Shown here in pieces: positions 52,285 to 60,230 of a DNA stretch of 64,000 nucleotides. Numbering within the stretch: the first letter of the stretch is position 1; each line of letters begins with the position of its first letter. A model generated the notes under the pieces. The model saw only the letters and a list, made by a program, of their open reading frames with translations. It was not told the DNA's origin and did not search any database. The stretch is taken from assembly GCF_001027745.1 (NCBI RefSeq), contig NZ_LECU01000011.1, positions 39,925 to 103,924 of the forward strand. The letters are read 5' to 3'. A program made the position numbers and the translations under genes. The stretch comes from Pedobacter sp. BMA (GTDB lineage: Bacteria > Bacteroidota > Bacteroidia > Sphingobacteriales > Sphingobacteriaceae).

Positions 52285-54204
52285 ATGTCAAGGTTAAACT
52301 TTTTAGAAGAAACTCGTTTCGAAAAAATACCGGTTAATGTCTTTGCTACTCAGGCTGACGCTTCGGTACATATTGCAAAAAGAATAGCAACCCTCATCCG
52401 GAAAAAAGAGAAAGACGGACTTAAAACCGTTTTGGGATTGGCTACTGGTGCTTCTCCGATTTTAATTTACAAAGAGTTGGTTCGCCTGCATAAAGAAGAG
52501 GGATTGAGTTTTAAAAATGTAATCACCTTTAACCTTGATGAATATTATCCAATGAATCCGGATAGCCTGCAAAGCTATGTAAAGTTCATGGACATGAATC
52601 TGTTTAACCACATTGATATTCTTCGCGAAAACATTAACGTTCCCGACGGAACATTAAGTGAAGATGAAATACAGGCCTACTGCATAGCATACGAAAAAAA
52701 GATTGCCGAAAATGGTGGATTGGATTTCCAGCTTTTGGGAATAGGCAGAACAGGTCATATCGGCTTCAACGAGCCAGGCTCTGCTCCCAACTCCGGCACA
52801 AGACTGGTAACCTTAAACGACCTGACCAAAAGGGATGCTTCCAAAGATTTCGGTTCTAAACAAAATGTACCTACAAAAGCCATTACCATGGGCGTAGGAA
52901 CAATTTTCAATGCCAAAGAAATTGTATTGGTGGCATGGAACGAGAAAAAAGCCGATATCTTAAAAGCAGCAGTTGAGGGAGAGATCTCTTCCGATGTACC
53001 CGCAACTTACCTTCAGCTTTCCAATAACGTAGAATTTATTATTGATCAGGACGCTGCTTCGCAACTCACCAGATTTGATAAACCCTGGTTGGTTAAAGAT
53101 TGCGACTGGAACCCGCAATTGATTAAAAAAGCAGTAATCTGGCTGGCAGAGCACCTGCAAAAACCGGTATTAAAATTAACCGAAGACGATTACAACAACA
53201 ATGGCATGGCACAGCTGGCTACAGAAAAAGGCCCTGTTTACAACATCAATATCTCAATATTTAACCAGTTACAGCATGCCATTACCGGCTGGCCGGGTGG
53301 CAAACCAAATGCCGATGATAGTCAGCGACCTGAAAGAGCAAAACCTGAAATCAAAAACAGCATTGTTTTCTCCCCGCACCCTGATGATGATGTAATTTCC
53401 ATGGGTGGAACTTTTATACGCCTTGCCGATCAGGGACATAACGTCCATGTAGCCTACCAGACTTCCGGCAACACAGCCATATGGGATGATGACGTGTTAC
53501 GCTACCTGGAATTCTATATAGACCTTACTAAAAGTCAGGGAACAGATGCAACAACACTGGAAAAAGCTTACACTGAAACCCGTGAGTTTTTTGCCAATAA
53601 AGCACCAAACCAGGCTGATACCAAAGAAATTCAAAACATCAAAGGCCTGATCAGAAAAGGTGAGGCTGTTGCCGGAGCCAGATTCTCTGGTGTGAAAGAC
53701 GAAAACATTCACTTCCAGAACCTTCCTTTCTACGATCGCGCGAAATACGATAAAAATGTTTCATATGAGGATGATATCATCGAAACGATGGAACTCCTTA
53801 AAAAAGTAAAACCACAACAGGTATTTGCTGCTGGAGATTTTGCAGATCCGCACGGAACACATAAGGTATGTTTCAATATCATTCACGAAGCCTTAAAGCG
53901 ACTTAAAGCAACTGAAGATTGGGTTGCCGATTGCTGGTTATGGCTTTATAGAGGCGCATGGCACGAATTCGAAATACACGAGATTGAAATGGCTGTTCCA
54001 CTTTCACCACAGGAAGTGATCCGGAAAAGACATGCCATCTTTAAACACCAGTCGCAAAAAGACATTCCGGTATTCCCCGGAGATGATGCCCGTGAATTCT
54101 GGGTTCGCGCAGAAGAACGCACCAGTGAAACAGCTTTCAGATACAATAAGCTGGGCTTAGCTGAATATGAAGCAATTGAAGCTTTCGTCCGGTTTAAATA
54201 TTAA
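52285..54204 (+). CDS. nagB: Glucosamine-6-phosphate deaminase fused to a PIG-L/LmbE-type deacetylase
   Basis: The 639-residue protein is a two-enzyme fusion. Residues about 1-290 are a NagB isomerase/deaminase (GLATGASPI, the catalytic FNLDEYYPM, GIGRTGHIGFNEPGS) that turns GlcN-6-phosphate into fructose-6-phosphate and ammonia. From about 355 to the end is a PIG-L/LmbE zinc deacetylase with the ligand motif H365-P-D367-D368 (SPHPDDDV) and a C-terminal ADPHGTH zinc motif. Both sites look intact. The fusion is a familiar form in Bacteroidota. No separate nagA lies nearby, so the second half could supply GlcNAc-6-phosphate deacetylation, which is inference. Confidence 0.93.
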   Translation: MSRLNFLEETRFEKIPVNVFATQADASVHIAKRIATLIRKKEKDGLKTVLGLATGASPILIYKELVRLHKEEGLSFKNVITFNLDEYYPMNPDSLQSYVKFMDMNLFNHIDILRENINVPDGTLSEDEIQAYCIAYEKKIAENGGLDFQLLGIGRTGHIGFNEPGSAPNSGTRLVTLNDLTKRDASKDFGSKQNVPTKAITMGVGTIFNAKEIVLVAWNEKKADILKAAVEGEISSDVPATYLQLSNNVEFIIDQDAASQLTRFDKPWLVKDCDWNPQLIKKAVIWLAEHLQKPVLKLTEDDYNNNGMAQLATEKGPVYNINISIFNQLQHAITGWPGGKPNADDSQRPERAKPEIKNSIVFSPHPDDDVISMGGTFIRLADQGHNVHVAYQTSGNTAIWDDDVLRYLEFYIDLTKSQGTDATTLEKAYTETREFFANKAPNQADTKEIQNIKGLIRKGEAVAGARFSGVKDENIHFQNLPFYDRAKYDKNVSYEDDIIETMELLKKVKPQQVFAAGDFADPHGTHKVCFNIIHEALKRLKATEDWVADCWLWLYRGAWHEFEIHEIEMAVPLSPQEVIRKRHAIFKHQSQKDIPVFPGDDAREFWVRAEERTSETAFRYNKLGLAEYEAIEAFVRFKY

Positions 54205-54297
54205 TCCCCGAAGTTTCGGGATATTAAACGAAACTGTCTTGTTATTATCGTTGGCGATGTAGCAGGCAGCCCAATGTTTGAGCGCATTAGGGTTATA

Positions 54298-54323
54298 GGC
54301 CGTCCGGGGGGACGGCCTTTTTT
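54298..54323 (+). terminator. Strong intrinsic terminator
   Basis: GGCCGTCC pairs with GGACGGCC (perfect 8 bp, 4-nt loop GGGG) and is followed by TTTTTT. It lies 94 nt past the nagB stop; a weaker hairpin (CCCGA/TCGGG, 54207-54220) directly follows the stop codon. It may end nagB transcripts or a small RNA from the gap. Confidence 0.85.
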
Positions 54324-54347
54324 GTTAGCCAGATCCAAAAACTGAAT

Positions 54348-55187
54348 TCACGAAAATGAAGTCTCATTCAATGCAGGCGTTCCACTGGCATTGATCTGTC
54401 GCGTTGATATTTTATCATCCTCTCCCACTTCTACAATCCGGAATCCCTTGTAAGCCGTTCCCCAGTTACCCCCAATGTGCGAATCAAAAAAGTGAGGCAA
54501 CTTATCGGTATAAAAAACCGCATCTAAGCTATGGTCATGGCCATGAAATACAGCCTTAACATTCGGATAACTGTGCAGCAGTGAAACGGTATCCGGCGCA
54601 TCAACAAAAGGATGCTGTGGAACCCAGATGTGTGGCGGAATATGCAGTACAACAAATACTGTTTTTAAGCCCCTGAACTTCTCAAGCTCCGCCTTAATGA
54701 ATTGATTATCGGGACTCAAATAAGCGCCCTTGATGTTTGAGGTATTTGCCATGACGAAACCAATACCGTTCTTTTCGAAAGCATAATTATCTTCATAACC
54801 AAATACCGACATCCAGTGTGCAGTATCTGCATGATCATGATTACCAGGAAGTGCATAAAATGGCACCTTCAATTTATCGTAATAATTGTGCTTTACCTCC
54901 TTCAAAAGTTCAGGTCGATCGTGTACCAGATCGCCATTGATAATCACCAGATCAAATGGAGTTTTCTCGTGTGCCTGATTAAGCCATCCAATCATATTTT
55001 CATGATCCTTCTTATATTCCGTCCCGGGCTGTCCGTAATGCCCGTCAGAGGCAATAGCAAACCTTAACTTTACAGGCGCATTTACAGCTGCCTGATCCAG
55101 AATCAACGCATCAGCAGAGGTGCTGATCCCAGCTACTAACAAACTGGATACCGTTCCTTTTATGAAATTTCTTCTTGAAGATGACAT
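54348..55187 (-). CDS. Tat-exported metallophosphoesterase
   Basis: The start is set at 55187 (MSSSRRNFIKG), which begins a clear twin-arginine signal peptide (RRNFIK, then SLLVAGISTSADA); 10 further codons upstream add nothing. The calcineurin-like motifs are complete: ASDGHYG, IINGDLVHD, PGNHDHAD, VVLHIPPH and GHDHSLD, giving the two-metal site. The mature protein of about 250 residues should work in the periplasm on phosphomonoesters or cyclic nucleotides. It is convergent with nagB and has no operon partners. Confidence 0.92.
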   Translation of the reverse strand: MSSSRRNFIKGTVSSLLVAGISTSADALILDQAAVNAPVKLRFAIASDGHYGQPGTEYKKDHENMIGWLNQAHEKTPFDLVIINGDLVHDRPELLKEVKHNYYDKLKVPFYALPGNHDHADTAHWMSVFGYEDNYAFEKNGIGFVMANTSNIKGAYLSPDNQFIKAELEKFRGLKTVFVVLHIPPHIWVPQHPFVDAPDTVSLLHSYPNVKAVFHGHDHSLDAVFYTDKLPHFFDSHIGGNWGTAYKGFRIVEVGEDDKISTRQINASGTPALNETSFS

Positions 55188-55430
55188 GAGCAATAAATTA
55201 CTGACAGAAATGAACAACCAGAACTTGTTCCGGTAAAATACAAATTTAAATCACAAATCTGTTCTAAATGCCCTTCGGTCAAAAACTTAACACAGATTTA
55301 ATATCATTGAATGCCATTATAATATGCGTTTTGTAAACAATTTATAATAATGCTCATCGTCACCCAGAATAATCGTATTTTCTATCCTTAACAGGCCATT
55401 GGCTTTTGAAGCGAGCATCTTTTACTTTGA

Positions 55431-55988
55431 TTATTGTATTTTCCCCAATGCCTGGGCTACTATCGATAAATATTCCTTCAATTTAACTTTGTTTAAATTC
55501 TCAGGTTTGTCAAAACCGCCCAATCCTAATAAGGTGATATAACCATAACATTCATCTATTGAAAGCGGGCCTAATTTGGACTTAACATCTAAGTATTTTT
55601 TATAAGATGTTTTTTTTTCAAGGAATGAATTATCTGTTAATTTCAGATCAAAAAATACGTTTAATTTCCTGCCCACCACTTCTTGCTTACTGTAATTTAT
55701 GTCAATATAAACCACACTGTTATCTTCCCATAAATACAGGCAGCCAAATGCATCACGGGCAAAACAGACAGACGGATGAGAAACTGGCAGATATATTTCG
55801 TTAACCAGCTGGCGATACTCAGCCGGATTAACAATCCATAAAAACCCATTCATGTAGCTTCCTTCTCCCAGTGCAACTAGCTCAAGCAACTCAGCTGGCA
55901 ATACATCTCTAAACCCATCTAAATCACCGGAAGGTATATTCTTTACATCGGCACCTGCTCCATACGTTTCTATAAATTTCGCAAACAT
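55431..55988 (-). CDS. GAD-like/Tdi1-type (DUF1851) immunity protein homologue
   Basis: The 185-residue cytoplasmic protein has the GAD-like start (KFIETYGAGADVKNIPSGDLDGFRDVLPAELLE, written here in part) and a Tdi1/DUF1851-like second half (FARDAFGCLYLWED, ending GLGGFDKPENLNKVKLKEYL). Tdi1 proteins neutralise type VI-delivered NADase/deaminase-type toxins. It ends the row of immunity-like genes behind the nuclease effector, but no matching toxin is present in this window, so it may be an orphan that protects against neighbours. Confidence 0.7.
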   Translation of the reverse strand: MFAKFIETYGAGADVKNIPSGDLDGFRDVLPAELLELVALGEGSYMNGFLWIVNPAEYRQLVNEIYLPVSHPSVCFARDAFGCLYLWEDNSVVYIDINYSKQEVVGRKLNVFFDLKLTDNSFLEKKTSYKKYLDVKSKLGPLSIDECYGYITLLGLGGFDKPENLNKVKLKEYLSIVAQALGKIQ

Positions 55989-56051
55989 AGCTCGATTAGC
56001 TTATTGTAAACATATATTATTCCTGTTTTTACATCAGTTTTCAAATCCCGA

Positions 56052-56891
56052 TTACAAATTACCATCTAAAAATTTTGAGTTTTTCCAACCTGCGATCCAA
56101 TGATCAGCAACTGCTGTAAATAATTCATCTTTTGTTTTAAGTTTCAGTTGTTCCAGCGCATCGGCTACATCACTAAGCAGCCAAACTCCGCCGTTTAAGG
56201 TCAGCCAGGCTTCTTTGAGTTGATTATTGTTGAAGTAGTTTTGAAACAGCTCCTTCCCAGATTCCTTACCTGTTAACCATGGCGCTTTACCTTCAACCTG
56301 ATTTAATAATTCTACTGGGGCTATCTCTTTAAATGCTGCATTCTGCATGTGTTTTTTTGTGTTTAAAATAAAAAGTGATGAAGGAAAGTCTCCATGATAA
56401 CCATCAATATTTTTCAAATACTTAAATGGTCTGTTACCCTTGAAATAAACAAGGTGATCGAACTCTTCAGGATCATCACCATAATCGACGACAAATTCAT
56501 CAATAGCCTTGTATTCTTTGAGATTATTAAGCTTACAAAATTCGATAATTTCATCTGTCAACTCGTCTTTGGTAATGATCATTCTCAATGCGATTAATGT
56601 AAGAAACTGATCAGCATTTCGGGCTATTTCTGAAAGATAACCAGATTCCAGAAAATATTCAACATAAGTATTTTCCCTATCACAGAAAAAATGGTTAACA
56701 ATCCCTTTATATGAAGCCCCATGTCCTAAAAAAAGTGGAATTAAACATGGCGGATGCGGATACCAATAGTCTGAAACAGAATTCAGATCATCGATATAAT
56801 TGGGCAAGGAAACTTCCTTTTTTATTAATTTGATGATCCGGTTATCGACATTCAGTTTTTCCAACAAATTCATCAGGTGTAAAACCTCCAT
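56052..56891 (-). CDS. Protein of unknown function, probable immunity protein
   Basis: I do not recognise a family for this 279-residue protein. It has no signal peptide or membrane segment, so it is cytoplasmic; it is acidic and rich in Leu/Ile helices, with a WYPHPPCLIPLFLGHG segment (about 43-58) and a C-terminal helical stretch (LLSDVADALEQLKLKTKDEL). The first Met could also be residue 7 (MNLLEK). It lies between the YezG-type immunity gene (54 nt) and the Tdi1-type gene (63 nt), all on the minus strand, which suggests an immunity role. That is an inference from position only. Confidence 0.5.
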   Translation of the reverse strand: MEVLHLMNLLEKLNVDNRIIKLIKKEVSLPNYIDDLNSVSDYWYPHPPCLIPLFLGHGASYKGIVNHFFCDRENTYVEYFLESGYLSEIARNADQFLTLIALRMIITKDELTDEIIEFCKLNNLKEYKAIDEFVVDYGDDPEEFDHLVYFKGNRPFKYLKNIDGYHGDFPSSLFILNTKKHMQNAAFKEIAPVELLNQVEGKAPWLTGKESGKELFQNYFNNNQLKEAWLTLNGGVWLLSDVADALEQLKLKTKDELFTAVADHWIAGWKNSKFLDGNL

Positions 56892-56945
56892 TACATAATT
56901 TTAATTTCAATCTATAATCAGTAAATTGATAATATTTATTATTCC

Positions 56946-57386
56946 TTATTTGTTCAATATTTCTTTTAACCAGGCTGGCGTGGCTTCAGCATCACGGGGA
57001 AATTCTTCATTGTCGATCACAAATTCATCATCTTCGGGTTCCATTTCGAAATTTGGTCGGTTATCATAATCATATTTAATTTCGAAATCTCCGCTCTCAG
57101 CTACAATCATCTCAACATTATACCAGGCACCTTTTCCAGGACTAAGCTTATACATTTCGTTCCTTAACTGAATCAGCAGGTTATCCACTTCTTTTTCTTC
57201 CGGAGCATTTTCGTAGTTGGGATCAAAAGATTTCCCTATTTTTTCTTCCACATAGTAGGTTACGGTTAACTCAACATAAGTCGATAAAACTGAAGCCTCT
57301 AATAAAATCTTGCTCCAGTCGTCAACCGGAACATTGTCAAACACGGTTTGTCCAATTTCTTCGATTAAATTATTGATAATATCCAT
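56946..57386 (-). CDS. YezG/DUF600-type immunity protein for the nuclease effector
   Basis: The 146-residue acidic protein resembles the YezG (DUF600) family: an N-terminal helix (EIGQTVFDNVPVDDWSKILLEA), a central beta part (GKGAWYNVEMIVAESGDFEIKYDYD, in part), and the terminal FVIDNEEFPRDAEATPAWL. YezG protects Bacillus against YeeF, an Endonuclea_NS_2-type DNase, and the gene just upstream here ends in that same nuclease domain. The pairing is therefore functional, not only positional. It lies 23 nt behind the effector gene, as expected for co-expressed immunity. Confidence 0.8.
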   Translation of the reverse strand: MDIINNLIEEIGQTVFDNVPVDDWSKILLEASVLSTYVELTVTYYVEEKIGKSFDPNYENAPEEKEVDNLLIQLRNEMYKLSPGKGAWYNVEMIVAESGDFEIKYDYDNRPNFEMEPEDDEFVIDNEEFPRDAEATPAWLKEILNK

Positions 57387-57409
57387 AGGTCTTAAATCTC
57401 AAATATATA

Positions 57410-59002
57410 TTACTTGTTTATTATTTTGTAAGTCTTAATATTGCCATCAATGTTTTCAACAACTTTAAACGAAGATGGCCTTGACGAGCCATCAGTATAG
57501 CGAGGTTCAATATTTACTTCAACTGATTTTCCATTATCTATAGCTTCCGACCATTTTTTCTCCATCTGTCCCCATTTGCCTTTGTGATAGTTATTCACTT
57601 GACCATCCATAGGAACCATATTTTCTTTACCTCCAGCACCTCCAAATTGATCTCCAATCAAATGCCCTCCATGATCGCCCGATAACCTTCCGTCACCTTT
57701 TCCAACTGTTCTTTGTGCATAAGGATTTCTGCCTCCCTTTACAGATTTAGAAAGTTTACCTTTAGCATTTATTATTCTGCCTTGAGCATCAGTTTTGTAC
57801 TTATATCCATTAGCCTCATATTCAAGATTTGGCTTCAAACGTTTAACAGTAGTACCATCTTCTAAAGTAATTTTTTCAAATTCTGCTTTAGGAGCCTCAT
57901 AAGCCTCCCCTTCACCCTCTTTCTTAGCACTTTCTTCCCGAGCCGTATTGGCATCTTTCACTGTTTCCTCATCGGCCTTCTGCTGCTCACCATCTTTTGG
58001 CTGCTCACCATCCCTCGCTGTTTCCCCATCCCGTACAGGCTCACCTTTATTTCCTTTCAGTTCTTCGGGGGCCTTATGCACCGGCGATAATAACAACGCC
58101 ATCCCTGCAACATCCTGCCAGCTTGCATTGCCACTTAAAATGTTCGAACCCGAGTGGTACATCCCCTCTTCCATCCCAAAAACACCACGTCCTGCAGCAC
58201 CCCAACCTGATTCGCCTGTATTTCCGTAATGTGCCAAACCAGCCTGTGTAGCAGTTACACCACGTAAACCAACTGCTGTTGCCGCTGTAGTAACTACAGT
58301 AGTGGTGCTGGCTCCTGCACCCGCATAACCAAAGGTAGCACCAATATTGCGAATTACATTCATCGGCGCGCTCCGGGCAAATTGCCAGGCCGCCTGACCA
58401 ACACCACGCATACCACCACTGGCAAATGCGCCCGCTCCACCACTCAATGCGGCACCTCCCATTCCAATAGCAGCTCCGGCCATCATTCCCTCCATTAAAC
58501 CACTGATGTAGTTAGATGCACCAAGTGCAATAGCCTGACTCCAGTTTTTAATTTCAGGCGCAAACGTAACTACTCCCCCAACAGGACAGGTCATCGTTTG
58601 GTTACCCGTGATGGTTTCAACACCCTGAATAATATAATTGTTTTTGCTACCTACCCACTTCCGGGCCTTGGCTGCCAGCTGACCGCAAAGCATGGTACCA
58701 ATTACGGCTCCCCAGGCAGCTCCTGCCAATCCGGCCAAAGCACCCAATGCAATCAATGCCGCCCCACCTGTAGCCACCGTCATTGCAGCAATAACAACAA
58801 CAGCCGCAGCAATAATAGCCATAATCAGCATCATTCGCGTACAGCCGAAATCTATCCAGCTACTGGTTGCCGTATCTTTAACGGTGATGAATTTTTCACC
58901 CGACTGTTTCTTTGTCGATTTCTGTATCGATTGAAATTGTGCAGGAACGGCGCCACAACTACATTTCCAGAAATCTTTCTCTGTGATGATCTTGTTGCCC
59001 AT
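57410..59002 (-). CDS. Type VI secretion effector: PAAR-like N-terminus with C-terminal DNA/RNA non-specific endonuclease
   Basis: The 530-residue protein is modular. Residues about 1-165 form a PAAR-like (DUF4280-type) region with Cys pairs (KCSCGAVPA; MTCPVGGVV) interrupted by hydrophobic helices (about 57-110). A glycine/alanine-rich helical stretch (about 165-300) follows, then an acidic linker with DGE repeats (about 318-374), and a C-terminal Endonuclea_NS_2 domain (about 390-530) with the active-site segment GDHGGHLIGDQFGG (D443, H444, H447) and ENMVP. PAAR-like parts cap the VgrG spike, carrying the nuclease into a target cell. It stops before a YezG-type immunity gene and follows the VgrG operon. 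Confidence 0.85.
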   Translation of the reverse strand: MGNKIITEKDFWKCSCGAVPAQFQSIQKSTKKQSGEKFITVKDTATSSWIDFGCTRMMLIMAIIAAAVVVIAAMTVATGGAALIALGALAGLAGAAWGAVIGTMLCGQLAAKARKWVGSKNNYIIQGVETITGNQTMTCPVGGVVTFAPEIKNWSQAIALGASNYISGLMEGMMAGAAIGMGGAALSGGAGAFASGGMRGVGQAAWQFARSAPMNVIRNIGATFGYAGAGASTTTVVTTAATAVGLRGVTATQAGLAHYGNTGESGWGAAGRGVFGMEEGMYHSGSNILSGNASWQDVAGMALLLSPVHKAPEELKGNKGEPVRDGETARDGEQPKDGEQQKADEETVKDANTAREESAKKEGEGEAYEAPKAEFEKITLEDGTTVKRLKPNLEYEANGYKYKTDAQGRIINAKGKLSKSVKGGRNPYAQRTVGKGDGRLSGDHGGHLIGDQFGGAGGKENMVPMDGQVNNYHKGKWGQMEKKWSEAIDNGKSVEVNIEPRYTDGSSRPSSFKVVENIDGNIKTYKIINK

Positions 59003-59004
59003 TG

Positions 59005-59274
59005 TTAACTTTTTTCTAAAACCTGTATACGTTTGATAAAACCCAACCTTATCCTGTTTCCCACCTCAATGGTTTTTACACCCAACGTTGTAATACTGAA
59101 CCGATCTCCGGTATACCGTGCTTCTTTATTTTGAAAAGAGAAAAAATACGATCTGGAACGGTGTTTTCCTTCCAAATCCTCAGCCAAAGTGCCAAACCTC
59201 AAAACCGACTTACCAATGCGCCAGGTCTTTACCCACGTTTTTTCAGCCTTGCAATTTGATTTTTCAATTTCCAT
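59005..59274 (-). CDS. Small protein of unknown function between adaptor candidate and effector
   Basis: The start is set at 59274 (MEIEKSNCKAEK), giving 89 residues; the frame stays open to 59367 but would overlap the previous gene by 71 nt with non-protein-like sequence. The protein is basic, lacks a signal peptide or membrane segment, and seems mostly beta (TWRIGKSVLRFGTLAEDLEG; YFFSFQNKEARY). It stops 2 nt before the effector start, so the two are tightly coupled. It may help load or protect the effector; I recognise no family. Confidence 0.55.
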   Translation of the reverse strand: MEIEKSNCKAEKTWVKTWRIGKSVLRFGTLAEDLEGKHRSRSYFFSFQNKEARYTGDRFSITTLGVKTIEVGNRIRLGFIKRIQVLEKS

Positions 59275-59296
59275 ACGCTTAAATTTTATCGCTCCA

Positions 59297-60226
59297 CTAA
59301 AAAAAGCTAAACTTGCTTTTTGAGCTTTCTGTCTCTGTAGATACCGGTTGCGGCACATCATTAGCATTTACCCTGCGATCGCTGTTTAAAGTGTAGGTTA
59401 ACTTATTATATAACCGTGCTTCATCAGCAACCTCAGTTTTCGAAACCCTTGCCTCTTGTAAACGCCCTGTAACCGGATCGATCACCCTTTGTTCGTGTTG
59501 ACTGAGTTCCGGTTTGAGGTTCGATAGCTCAATTTTTCCTTCAAATTGCCCATAAGCCGATTTGATAAAATCCTTATTTATAGCATTTGCAGGAAGTACA
59601 ATAGTATCTACTTGTACCAAACCGTCACCACTTCCGCTAGCAACTGGTGTTATTCTGGTTTCTACTGTCCAATCTAATGATGTGGTATTAAAAATATTTG
59701 TCCCCTTTACCGTAGCTTTCATCAGCGTGTCACGGTTAAAAACCTGGCCAAAATAAAGTCTTAAAAATTCGTTGGCCTGAACAGCAATTTTGATCTTCTC
59801 CGGGTTATTAAAAATTTCGTCATTGAGGATAATGGCATCCTTCAGGGCATCATTCCCCAAAATATATTTCTCCATCTCTGCCTTCGTTTGTTTCCACTTG
59901 GAAAGCAGTAAGCCGATATTCAAAACTTCTAAAACTTCTCCCCCTGCACTAAGCAACAGGTGCAGCTCGCTGTACATCCTTCCAAAAATCTGGCTCACCT
60001 GAGCTACTTCGGTCACCAAAGGACTGTTGGCTTCAAGCACTACATTATCCAACTGGATCAGCCGCACTTCCAGCTGATCGGTACTCGCCTGCAATACGCT
60101 AAAATCGTAACGCAACTGCACCTTCGAATGGATATGAACGTCAACGCCATTTACCTCCGATTCGATTATAATCGTGTACTGATCGTTAAAAGGGCTTTTA
60201 ACCCTTACTTTTGAGTCATCTAACAT
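59297..60226 (-). CDS. Protein of unknown function between vgrG and effector, possible loading adaptor
   Basis: The 309-residue protein follows vgrG by 4 nt. It has no signal peptide. The N-terminal part is beta-rich (RVKSPFNDQYTIIIESEVNG), followed by helices (about 85-180) and a second beta-rich part with TSLDWTVETRITPVASG, and a low-complexity tail (PQPVSTETESSKSKFSFF). I do not recognise a family. Its place between VgrG and a PAAR-like effector is where type VI loading chaperones usually sit, so an adaptor function is reasonable. Confidence 0.6.
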   Translation of the reverse strand: MLDDSKVRVKSPFNDQYTIIIESEVNGVDVHIHSKVQLRYDFSVLQASTDQLEVRLIQLDNVVLEANSPLVTEVAQVSQIFGRMYSELHLLLSAGGEVLEVLNIGLLLSKWKQTKAEMEKYILGNDALKDAIILNDEIFNNPEKIKIAVQANEFLRLYFGQVFNRDTLMKATVKGTNIFNTTSLDWTVETRITPVASGSGDGLVQVDTIVLPANAINKDFIKSAYGQFEGKIELSNLKPELSQHEQRVIDPVTGRLQEARVSKTEVADEARLYNKLTYTLNSDRRVNANDVPQPVSTETESSKSKFSFF

Positions 60227-60230
60227 ATCA

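Noticed and set aside
58598..59008. 136-residue plus-strand frame opposite the effector gene
   Set aside because: It mirrors the Ala/Gly-rich effector coding sequence; the translation is Ser/Cys/His-rich and lacks a domain.
59275..59367. Longer form of the small T6SS-linked protein
   Set aside because: It would overlap the end of the 309-residue gene by 71 nt and the added residues have no protein character.
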